Positions 1-8,074 of a stretch of DNA of 8,074 nucleotides are shown here, piece after piece (the first letter of the stretch is position 1; each line of letters opens with the position of its first letter). This DNA is from Acidimicrobiaceae bacterium (lineage in GTDB: Bacteria; Actinomycetota; Acidimicrobiia; Acidimicrobiales; UBA8190). A model generated the notes under the pieces. That model saw only the letters and a program-made list of their open reading frames with translations, did no database searches and was not told the DNA's origin. The DNA lies in contig DMNK01000067.1 of NCBI GenBank assembly GCA_003453695.1, positions 1,406 to 9,479 of the forward strand, written 5' to 3'. The translations under genes were made by a program, and so were the position numbers.

Positions 1-477
1 CTCGGCGCCGCCGGGCAGGTGGGCGGCGAGTGTCAGCGAGGCGAGCTCCTTGGCGCGCCCTCGGTACTGCTTGCGGGCCATGAAAGACGCCGCGCTCACA
101 TCGGCGCCGTCGTCACGCCTGATCGACCACAGGATGGGGAGGCTGCGCCAGGCGTCGGGACTGAGCAGCTGCAAGGGCATCCACCGGGTGCGCCCGGCCA
201 CGTGGAGCCACGAGAAGCGGTAGGGGACCGCCCGGGTGCGCAGCCCGGCCGCCCGGACGTCAGGCCACGTGGCCGACCCCACGCCGTGGATGAACTCGGC
301 GCCTGCCTCCACCGGACACTGCGCAAAGTCCCGCATCGTCCACACCCGCCCGCCGACGCGATCGCCCGCCTCGAGCACGATCACATCGAGGCCGCTGGCA
401 GCCAGCTCCCGCGCCGCGCTGCAGCCCGCCATTCCCGCTCCGAGCACCACCACATCGGCGTCGAAGTCCCGGCTCAT
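1..477 (-). CDS. FAD-dependent amine-oxidase-like flavoprotein, N-terminal part (runs off window)
   Basis: This minus-strand gene is open from its ATG at 477-475 to the window edge, giving 159 residues without a stop. Seen: a beta strand followed by the Rossmann FAD-binding motif GAGMAG (residues 13-18), an acidic residue ending the second strand (E36 in VLEAGDR), the RVGGR motif (40-44) and VEAGAEFIHG (56-65). This order is typical of flavin amine oxidases and related FAD oxidoreductases such as monoamine oxidase, polyamine oxidase and phytoene desaturase-like enzymes. The family usually has about 430-500 residues, so roughly a third is present and the substrate-binding part is missing; the substrate cannot be named. 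There is no signal peptide, so it is probably cytoplasmic. A GAGGGG-like ribosome site lies 8-10 bases upstream of the ATG on the minus strand. It diverges from the SDR gene across a 75-bp gap that must hold both 5' regions. The family assignment is strong; the function is open. Confidence 0.85.
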   Translation of the reverse strand, partial: MSRDFDADVVVLGAGMAGCSAARELAASGLDVIVLEAGDRVGGRVWTMRDFAQCPVEAGAEFIHGVGSATWPDVRAAGLRTRAVPYRFSWLHVAGRTRWMPLQLLSPDAWRSLPILWSIRRDDGADVSAASFMARKQYRGRAKELASLTLAAHLPGGAE

Positions 478-552
478 GCCCCTCACCCCCCTCTCGTTCC
501 GACCGTAGATCATGTCGATGTCCTGCCGGGGAAAGCGGGTACCGTCGGAGGC
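478..552. promoter_or_regulatory. Divergent intergenic region between flavoprotein and SDR genes
   Basis: These 75 bp separate two divergently transcribed genes and must hold both 5' regions. The sequence is C-rich on the plus strand near the flavoprotein start, which gives purine-rich ribosome-binding sequence on the minus strand. It contains GGAGG at 547-551 just before the SDR GTG. I see no convincing -35/-10 pair and no KstR-type palindrome, so this call rests on gene orientation only. Confidence 0.4.
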
Positions 553-2761
<2,209 letters not shown>

Positions 2762-2763
2762 CC

Positions 2764-3558
2764 ATGGCCGGAACCGAGCACCTGCTCTTCGAGCGGCGGG
2801 GCAGCACCGCCGTGGTGACCATGAACCGGCCGGAGGCGAAGAATGCGCTGAGCCTGCCCATGCTCGTGGGCATGGTGGCCGCGTGGGAGGAGATCGACGG
2901 GGACGACGCCATCCGCTGCGCCATCCTCACCGGCGCCGGCGGCACGTTCTGTTCCGGCATGGACTTGAAGTCCATGTCCGGCCCCGAGGCCGAGGAGTAC
3001 CGCCCCCGCATGGAGGCCGACCCCGACCTCCACTGGAAGGCGCTGCTGCGCCACTATCAGCTGCGAAAGCCACTCATCGCCGCTGTGGAGGGATGGGCCG
3101 TCGCCGGCGGCACCGAGATCCTGCAGGCCACCGACATCAGGGTGGCGGGCCAGAGCGCCAAGTTCGGCGTGTTCGAGGCCCGCCGGGGCCTGTTCCCCCT
3201 CGGTGGGTCGACGGTGCGGCTGCGGCGCCAGATCCCCTTCACGATGGCGATGGACCTGCTGCTCACCGCCCGCGAGGTGTCGGCGGAAGAGGCGTTGCGC
3301 ATCGGCCTCATCGGCCGCGTGGTCCCCGACGGCACCGCTCTCGACGAAGCGCTCGCCATCGCCGAGGTCGTCGGTGCCAATGGGCCGCTGGCGGTGGAGG
3401 CCATCAAGCGCTCGGTGCGCGAGACCGAGGGCCTGCCCGAAGGCGAGGCGCTCAAGGTGGAGCTCGAGATCGGCATGCCCATCTTCGCCACCGAGGACGC
3501 CGCCGAGGGACAGCGCGCCTTCGCCGAGAAGCGTCCACCCGAATACAAACGCCGGTGA
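2764..3558 (+). CDS. echA19: EchA19-like enoyl-CoA hydratase (crotonase family)
   Basis: This 264-residue crotonase-fold protein is of normal family length. Seen: the oxyanion-hole segment GTFCSGMDLK (60-69), the second oxyanion-hole segment AVEGWAVAGGTE (107-118), and the two catalytic glutamates, E118 in GGTEIL and E138 in FGVFEARRG. Both glutamates are what a true hydratase needs; isomerases and dehalogenases of the fold often lack one. From memory it closely follows M. tuberculosis EchA19, especially TDIRVAGxSAKFG, the VRLxRQIP segment, GLIGxVVPDG, and RAFAEKRxP near the C-terminus. EchA19 hydrates a 22-ene C24 steroid acyl-CoA, in the same beta-oxidation round that FadA5 finishes. The ATG lies 2 bp after the thiolase stop with no clear ribosome site of its own, so it is probably translated by reinitiation. 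The 3-hydroxyacyl-CoA dehydrogenase needed between the two enzymes is not recognisable here. A broader-specificity enoyl-CoA hydratase is the alternative. Confidence 0.88.
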   Translation: MAGTEHLLFERRGSTAVVTMNRPEAKNALSLPMLVGMVAAWEEIDGDDAIRCAILTGAGGTFCSGMDLKSMSGPEAEEYRPRMEADPDLHWKALLRHYQLRKPLIAAVEGWAVAGGTEILQATDIRVAGQSAKFGVFEARRGLFPLGGSTVRLRRQIPFTMAMDLLLTAREVSAEEALRIGLIGRVVPDGTALDEALAIAEVVGANGPLAVEAIKRSVRETEGLPEGEALKVELEIGMPIFATEDAAEGQRAFAEKRPPEYKRR

Positions 3559-4337
3559 GCGGGGACGACCCGGGTCCACCCGGCGCCGGAGCGAGCCAGG
3601 ACCCCGACGGCCCCGAGGGCAGCGTCTCGGACTTCGGGATCTCGGCCCGGCACGCCGCCGTCACCCATCGGCGACCACCCGCCCCCGGCCATGCAGGGCT
3701 CGACGATCCGCGTTTTCTCGTCGCCGCCGAGCTGCGCCGTATGACCACCGCCCTTGTGGGCCGCCCGATCCCGGACGACGACCTGCGCAAGGCGGCGTTG
3801 TCCTTGGCGGCCGTGGCCGAGCAGTTTGAAGCCGCCGCCGGCCCGGGTCGCAGGCAACGCCTCGAGCCCGACCCAGAGGGCCACCCCCAGGACTTCTTCC
3901 CGACCAGCCCGGTCATCGGCTACGCCAACCCGGTGGCACCACCGGTCAAGGTCCAGGTGGCCGAGGGCGGTGGCCTCGAGGGCACGGCTTACTTCGACTA
4001 CCAGTACGAGGGCCCGCCGACCTGCGTCCACGGGGGCGTGATCGCCATGGTCTTCGACGAGCTGCTCGGCGCCGCCAACATCGCCGCCGGCTGCCCGGGC
4101 ATGACCGGTACCCTCACCATCCGCTATCGCAACCCGACCCCTCTGCGCACCGAACTGCGGCTGGAGGCCCGCTGCGTCGGCCGCCAGGGCCGGAAGGTGA
4201 CGACCTGGGGCGGCATCTCCCGCGGCGACGACCTCCTCGCCGAGGCCGAGGGCATCTTCATCGAGCTGGTGCCCGAGCGCTTCCTCCGGGTGGTGACGGC
4301 CCACGCCGGCGACCAGCCTCCCGGCCTCGCCCCGTAG
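3555..4337 (+). CDS. PaaI/hotdog-type acyl-CoA thioesterase-like protein with N-terminal extension
   Basis: The 260-residue product has a C-terminal hotdog (4HBT/PaaI-like) domain at about residues 120-240. Seen: the signature HGGVIAMVFDELLGAAN (159-175), with H159-G-G and an acidic residue (D168 or E169) in the catalytic positions, followed by GTLTIRYRNPTPLRTEL, the strand usual in this family. The function expected from the family is hydrolysis of an acyl-CoA thioester in the cytoplasm, freeing CoA. The domain alone is about 120-140 residues; the extra 115 residues comprise a Pro/Gly/Asp-rich, probably disordered stretch (1-50) and a helical part (51-95). GTG at 3555 overlaps the hydratase stop as GTGA, pointing to translational coupling; ATG at 3741 is a possible later start, but the frame shows good coding character before it. 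As third gene of the fadA5-echA19 operon it may act on steroid or short acyl-CoAs, but the substrate is unknown and I recall no direct counterpart in the mycobacterial set. Confidence 0.82.
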   Translation: MSGDDPGPPGAGASQDPDGPEGSVSDFGISARHAAVTHRRPPAPGHAGLDDPRFLVAAELRRMTTALVGRPIPDDDLRKAALSLAAVAEQFEAAAGPGRRQRLEPDPEGHPQDFFPTSPVIGYANPVAPPVKVQVAEGGGLEGTAYFDYQYEGPPTCVHGGVIAMVFDELLGAANIAAGCPGMTGTLTIRYRNPTPLRTELRLEARCVGRQGRKVTTWGGISRGDDLLAEAEGIFIELVPERFLRVVTAHAGDQPPGLAP

Positions 4338-4519
4338 GCGGGCACAGCACCGAGGGCGTCCGGCGCCGCACGGGGGCCGAATCTCAACGTCCGCTACGGA
4401 GGGTGCCGGCCTGCTCTAGGCGCAGCCGTGACCTGCCGATACCGTGGGTAAGCAGCTGGCCCTGCGCCGGCTCGTCGCGAGGACGGCTCCCTTTGGGCGA
4501 CAACACACAGCACAGGCGG
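4338..4519 (+). promoter_or_regulatory. Intergenic region upstream of the kinase pair
   Basis: About 180 bp separates the thioesterase stop from the preferred kinase start. It should hold the end of the steroid operon and the promoter of the kinases, but I find no strong terminator: the best hairpin near 4355-4367 has a stem of only 4 bp and no T tract. No convincing promoter is visible and there is no KstR-type palindrome. GGAGG at 4398-4402 directly abuts a GTG at 4403 in the kinase frame, and GAGGA at 4479-4483 precedes a TTG at 4493, so part of this stretch could be translated. Confidence 0.4.
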
Positions 4520-6820
4520 ATGGGCACCGGCGTGCCGTCGGTCGCCGACCTTCCCACCGTCACCGACGACGACCTGAGCGTGTTCCTCGAGCTCTCCTCT
4601 GAGCTCTTCGGCGTCTTCGAGCCCCACGGCGGCCTGGTGTGGTGCAACCCCCCGGTGGCGGCGGTGCTCGGATACGAGCCCGGACAGCTGCGTCAGGTCG
4701 ACCTGGCCTCGCTCGTGCACCCCGACGACCTGGGGGCGCCAACCGAAGACGTGGAGGACTTCCCTCGAGACGGTTCGTCGCTCACACTCGAGGTCCGGTG
4801 CCGCACCAAAGAGGGTGACTGGCGGTGGCTCGAGTGGTCTGGCTCGTGGGAGGACTCGTCCGGCCTCCTGTACGGCGCGGCGCGTGACGTGACCGACCAA
4901 CGGCTGGCCCATGCCGCTCTGGTCCAGAACGAGAAGCTGATGCAGGCCATCCTCGACCACTCCGAGGCGGTGATCTACGTCGAGGACATGCGGGGCCGCT
5001 ATGTGCTCGTCAACGAAGCGTTCTTGCGCCTCGTGGGCCGGCCCCGGCACGAGGTCATCGGACGCCCGGCACCCGAGGTGTGGGCGCCGCGGCCCAGCCC
5101 CGGGCCTGCGCTCGACGCCGTCGTCCGATCAGACGGGTCGCTCACCACCGACGACGTGGTCGAGCTGGCGGATGGGCCGCACACCTTCATGACCGTGCGC
5201 TTCCCCGTCAGCGACTCCGCCGGCGCCGTAGCCGGTGTCGCCACCATCTCGACCGACATCACCGAACGCTCGCGTGTCGAGCAGCGCCTGGCCGAGCGCC
5301 AGCGCCTCCTCGACACGATCGTCGAAGCATGCCCCGACATCGTCACCATCCTCGACCGAAACGGAAGGGTCGAAGAGGTGAGCAGGGCCTCGGGACGGAT
5401 CCTCGGCTACGACCTCGAGCATGCCGTGCACACGGAGCTCGAGGCCCTCGTGCATCCCGACGACATCCCGGCCATCTATGCTGCCTTCGGCGACCTCATG
5501 ACCCGCCGCACGGCGCAGCTGGACATGCGCTATCGCGTGCGCCACGCCGATGGGCACTGGGTCACCCTCGACACCCGCGGGCAGGCCATCGTGGGCGAAG
5601 ACGACACGGTCGAGGGCGCCGTGGTCGTCTCCCGTGACGTGAGCGGCGACATCGCCTTCGAGGCCGAGCTCGAGCACGCTCTGGCCGATGCCGAGCGGGC
5701 CAGCTCGCAGAAGAGCGAATTCCTGTCCCGCATGAGCCACGAGCTGCGCACACCGCTCAACTCGGTGCTCGGCTTCGCCCAGCTGCTCGACATGGACGAC
5801 CTCGACGACACCCAGCGTGAGGCGGTTGGCCACATCCTGCGGGCGGGACAGCACCTGCTCAACCTCATCGACGAGGTGCTCGACATCGCCCGCATCGAAT
5901 CCGGCCGGCTCGACATCTCGGTGGAACCGGTGGCCGTCGGCGACGTGGTGGGCGACGCCGTGGACCTGACCGGCCCGCTGGCCGAGGACCGGGGCATCCA
6001 CCTCGTCGTCGACCTGCAGCGGTCCCCGGCCGGCGCACACGTGAAGGCCGACCGCCAGCGCCTCCTCCAGGTGCTGCTCAACCTGCTCTCCAACGGGGTC
6101 AAGTACAACCATGCCGAGGGCACCGTGACGGTGACGGTGACCCGGGACGGGAAGCACACGCGCATCTCCGTCGCCGACACCGGTCCCGGCATCGCCCTGG
6201 AGGACGCCGAGCGCGTGTTCAAGCCGTTCGACCGTCTCGGTGCAGAACGCAGTGGCGTGCAAGGCACCGGCGTGGGGCTGACGCTGTCCAAGCACCTGGT
6301 CGAGCAGATGGGGGGGACGCTCGAGCTCGTCTCCGAACCCGACGCCGGAGCCACCTTCGTCGTGTCCCTGCCCACGACGCAGCCCCCACGGGAGACCAAG
6401 ATCCTGGCGCCGCCCGTCCGCGCCGGCGGGGTTCCCGACGGGTTGCTCAAGGTGCTGCACATCGAGGACAACCTCGCCAACCTGGAGCTGGTCGAACAGA
6501 TCCTGGCCCGTTCCGGCCCGGTGGAGCTGCGGGCCGCCATGTACGGGCGCCTGGGGCTGGAGCTGGCCCGTGAGCACCGTCCCGACCTGGTGCTGCTCGA
6601 TCTCCACCTTCCGGACATGACCGGCGCCCAGGTGCTGGAGGCGCTGCGCGCCGACCCGGACACTGCCGACGTTCCGGTGGTGGTGGTGTCGGCCGACGCC
6701 ACCCCGAACCAGATCCGGACGCTTCAGGCCGGCGGGGTGCTCGCCTACCTCACCAAGCCCATCGACGTGCACGAGCTGCTGCGCGTGGTGGAGCTGGTGA
6801 GCACGAGGAGCACCCCGTGA
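4520..6820 (+). CDS. Soluble hybrid histidine kinase: PAS-PAS-PAS-HisKA-HATPase_c-receiver
   Basis: The 766-residue sensor has no signal peptide or membrane span, so it should sense a cytoplasmic cue. Domains in order: PAS1 (about 19-128, with WCN, GYEPG and LVHPDD at 65-70), PAS2 (139-251, ending ISTDITER), PAS3 (262-378, with LVHPDD at 310-315 and RYRVRHADGHW), a short helical linker, then HisKA with phospho-acceptor H407 in MSHELRTP. The ATPase domain shows the N box NLLSNGVKYN (521-530), G1 DTGPGIA (553-559) and G2 GTGVGLTLS (582-590). The receiver (about 643-758) has acidic pair E649/D650, phospho-acceptor D694 in LLDLHLPD, S724 and K746 in LTKP. All catalytic residues are present. Autophosphorylation at H407 and transfer to D694 are expected. 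The PAS ligand is unknown; no haem- or flavin-specific motif is obvious. ATG 4520 is preferred because it aligns with the N-terminus of the downstream paralogue; TTG 4493 or GTG 4403 would add 9 or 39 residues. The next kinase follows after 13 bp, so they are probably cotranscribed. Confidence 0.9.
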   Translation: MGTGVPSVADLPTVTDDDLSVFLELSSELFGVFEPHGGLVWCNPPVAAVLGYEPGQLRQVDLASLVHPDDLGAPTEDVEDFPRDGSSLTLEVRCRTKEGDWRWLEWSGSWEDSSGLLYGAARDVTDQRLAHAALVQNEKLMQAILDHSEAVIYVEDMRGRYVLVNEAFLRLVGRPRHEVIGRPAPEVWAPRPSPGPALDAVVRSDGSLTTDDVVELADGPHTFMTVRFPVSDSAGAVAGVATISTDITERSRVEQRLAERQRLLDTIVEACPDIVTILDRNGRVEEVSRASGRILGYDLEHAVHTELEALVHPDDIPAIYAAFGDLMTRRTAQLDMRYRVRHADGHWVTLDTRGQAIVGEDDTVEGAVVVSRDVSGDIAFEAELEHALADAERASSQKSEFLSRMSHELRTPLNSVLGFAQLLDMDDLDDTQREAVGHILRAGQHLLNLIDEVLDIARIESGRLDISVEPVAVGDVVGDAVDLTGPLAEDRGIHLVVDLQRSPAGAHVKADRQRLLQVLLNLLSNGVKYNHAEGTVTVTVTRDGKHTRISVADTGPGIALEDAERVFKPFDRLGAERSGVQGTGVGLTLSKHLVEQMGGTLELVSEPDAGATFVVSLPTTQPPRETKILAPPVRAGGVPDGLLKVLHIEDNLANLELVEQILARSGPVELRAAMYGRLGLELAREHRPDLVLLDLHLPDMTGAQVLEALRADPDTADVPVVVVSADATPNQIRTLQAGGVLAYLTKPIDVHELLRVVELVSTRSTP
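5278..5760 (+). repeat. Duplicated PAS3-HisKA segment, first copy (second copy about 7594-8074)
   Basis: The stretch from the end of PAS2 through the histidine box in the first kinase is clearly repeated in the second kinase. Matching landmarks include ERQRLLDTI(V/L)EA, LVHPDD, RYRVRHAD, AVVV(S/T)RDV and FLSRMSHELRTP, in the same order and at nearly equal spacing. Similarity is visible at DNA level too, for example CTCGACACGATC at both copies. This is a diverged gene duplication, not a recent repeat. Confidence 0.7.
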
Positions 6821-6822
6821 CC

Positions 6823-6827
6823 GGAGG
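6823..6827 (+). promoter_or_regulatory. Ribosome-binding site of the second kinase
   Basis: GGAGG sits 6 bases before the ATG at 6834, within the 13-bp gap after the first kinase stop. It fixes the start and shows that the second kinase can initiate independently. Confidence 0.8.
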
Positions 6828-6833
6828 CGCCCG

Positions 6834-8074
6834 ATGAACCGCCCCACCTCGTCCACGGCCACCGTCGGCCTGCACCCGCCTACCGGCGTGGCGCTGCGCA
6901 CGGTCCTCGACCTCTCCAGCCAGGTGCTGTGCGTGTGCGACCTCGAGGGACGCATCGTGTGGTGCAACCTCGGCTTCGAGCGGGCCCTGGGCTACAGCCG
7001 GGCCGAGGTCCGGGGGCGCCAGCTCTCCGACCTCGCCGACGAGGAGGGGAAGCGGGAGCTGGAGGCGGCCCGGGCCGCGGGCGCAGGCGGAGAGGTGCCG
7101 GGTGCCCTGGCGCGCCTTCGCGACAGCGGGGGCGGCTGGCGCACCGTCGACTGGACCGTCCGGGTGGACGAGGGGCGCGGCCTCGTCTTCGCCGCCGGTC
7201 GCGACGTGTCGGAGCATCAGGCCGCTGACGACGCCGTGCGGGCGAGCGAGGAGCGGCTGCGTGCCATCGTCGGGCACTCACCGACGGCCATATACGTGAA
7301 AGATCTGTCCGGGCGCTACCTGCTCGCCAATGACGCGTGGGCGCACCTCGCCGGACGGGCAGCGGCCAGCATGGTGGGCCACGACGACTTGGAGCTCCAG
7401 CCCGCCAACGCCCGCCGCATCCTCGAGCTCGAGGAGCAGCTGGCGACGAAGCCCTCGCTCACGGGTGACCTCCGTCTCGACACGCCCGACGGGGGCCGCG
7501 ACCTCCTGGTGTCGCTCTTCACTCTGGCTGAGGACGACGGGACGCGCTTCGCCATCTGCGGGATCGCCACCGACATCACGGAGCGCAAGTGGGCTGAGGC
7601 GTCGTTGCTCGAGAGACAGCGACTGCTCGACACGATCCTCGAGGCGAGCCCCGACATCATCTCGCAGCTCGACGACCGCGGCCGCATCCGCCACGTGAGC
7701 TCGGCCGAACAGCTGCTCCTCGGCTACCGCCACGCCAAGCCGGAGGACGCCGAGATGTTCTCCTTGGTGCACCCGGACGACTTCGACCATGTCGCCTCGG
7801 CATTCATCGCCATGGCCACCGGCTCGCGCTCGCAGCTGCACGTGCGCTACCGGGTGCGCCACGCTGATGACCGCTGGGTGACCATGGACTCACGGGCTCA
7901 AGCCGTGCTGGGCGACGACGGCAGGTTCCTCGGGGCGGTGGTGGTCACCCGTGACGTCACGGCCCGCCTCGAGTCCGAACAGCGCCTCGAGGCGCTGCGC
8001 CAAGCGGTCGAGCAGGCCAGCAAGGCCAAGAGCGACTTCCTGTCACGGATGAGCCACGAGCTGCGGACGCCGCT
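6834..8074 (+). CDS. Second PAS-PAS-PAS histidine kinase, tandem paralogue, 3' end outside window
   Basis: The frame is open from ATG 6834 to the window edge: 413 full codons plus two bases. Seen: PAS1 (about 21-128, with VWCN at 42-45 and ALGYSRAE), PAS2 (139-251, ending IATDITERK), PAS3 (262-378, with LVHPDD at 311-316 and RYRVRHADDRW), a helical linker rich in E/Q/A (380-400), and the HisKA box FLSRMSHELRTP with phospho-acceptor H408. The domain order, the linkers and the histidine position (408 against 407) match the upstream kinase, so the pair arose by tandem duplication. PAS3 and the HisKA box are the most alike, while PAS1 and PAS2 have diverged and PAS1 has lost the LVHPDD motif, which suggests different input signals. 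No membrane span is seen. The ATPase domain, and any receiver, lie beyond the window, so whether it is also a hybrid kinase is unknown. Confidence 0.9.
   Translation, partial: MNRPTSSTATVGLHPPTGVALRTVLDLSSQVLCVCDLEGRIVWCNLGFERALGYSRAEVRGRQLSDLADEEGKRELEAARAAGAGGEVPGALARLRDSGGGWRTVDWTVRVDEGRGLVFAAGRDVSEHQAADDAVRASEERLRAIVGHSPTAIYVKDLSGRYLLANDAWAHLAGRAAASMVGHDDLELQPANARRILELEEQLATKPSLTGDLRLDTPDGGRDLLVSLFTLAEDDGTRFAICGIATDITERKWAEASLLERQRLLDTILEASPDIISQLDDRGRIRHVSSAEQLLLGYRHAKPEDAEMFSLVHPDDFDHVASAFIAMATGSRSQLHVRYRVRHADDRWVTMDSRAQAVLGDDGRFLGAVVVTRDVTARLESEQRLEALRQAVEQASKAKSDFLSRMSHELRTP

Noticed and set aside
19..552. Plus-strand open frame running into the SDR from near the window start
   Set aside because: It is the antisense of the flavoprotein gene, whose minus-strand translation has a clear FAD-binding motif. 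The plus-strand product has no recognisable domain before residue 1 of the SDR.
4355..4367. Possible terminator hairpin after the thioesterase gene
   Set aside because: The stem GGCG/CGCC is only 4 bp with a 5-base loop and no T tract; this is expected by chance in such GC-rich sequence.
5022..5034. Second KstR-like site (AACGAAGCGTT) inside the first kinase
   Set aside because: The half-sites are separated by 5 bases instead of 2, and the site lies in the coding sequence of a conserved PAS motif.
5129..6967. Long minus-strand open frame (612 codons) opposite the first kinase
   Set aside because: Long antisense frames are expected in GC-rich genes with G/C-ending codons. Its His/Val/Gly/Arg-rich product has no domain, and the plus strand encodes a full hybrid kinase.

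Overview
The window is very GC-rich (about 70% by eye), with strong G/C third-position bias on both strands and densely packed genes. Two proteins closely resemble mycobacterial cholesterol side-chain enzymes, and a KstR-type operator precedes them. This suggests a high-GC actinomycete, perhaps an environmental lineage such as Acidimicrobiia; the phylum is a fair inference, anything finer is a guess. There are seven protein genes, two of them cut by the window edges. I see no RNA genes, CRISPR arrays, insertion sequences or attachment sites.

Layout. (1) Positions 1-477, minus strand: the N-terminus of an FAD-dependent amine-oxidase-like flavoprotein. (2) Positions 553-1485, plus strand, divergent from it across 75 bp: an extended or atypical SDR (NAD(P)-dependent epimerase/dehydratase-like) that lacks the usual YxxxK lysine. 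(3) A perfect 14-bp KstR-like palindrome at 1483-1496 overlaps the SDR stop codon and a TATACT -10-like box. (4) Positions 1601-4337: a compact three-gene operon, a FadA5-type thiolase, an EchA19-type enoyl-CoA hydratase 2 bp later, and a PaaI/hotdog-type thioesterase whose GTG start overlaps the hydratase stop. (5) About 180 bp of apparently non-coding sequence. (6) Positions 4520-6820: a soluble hybrid histidine kinase (PAS-PAS-PAS-HisKA-HATPase-receiver). (7) From 6834 to the window end: a tandem paralogue of that kinase, cut just after its phospho-acceptor histidine box.

How the genes work together. In mycobacteria EchA19 and FadA5 act in the same beta-oxidation round that removes the last acetyl-CoA from the C24 steroid side chain: hydration of the 22-ene acyl-CoA, then thiolysis of the 22-oxo acyl-CoA. 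Finding them adjacent behind a KstR-like operator argues for a sterol-derepressed side-chain operon. The third gene could release or recycle CoA from steroid acyl-CoAs, but its substrate is not visible. The two kinases are probably a separate transcription unit for cytoplasmic sensing; nothing in the sequence links them to steroid metabolism.

I do not see a clearly undescribed system. The observations most worth following are the operator/operon arrangement with its coupled thioesterase, the tandem triple-PAS kinase pair, and the SDR with the altered active site.
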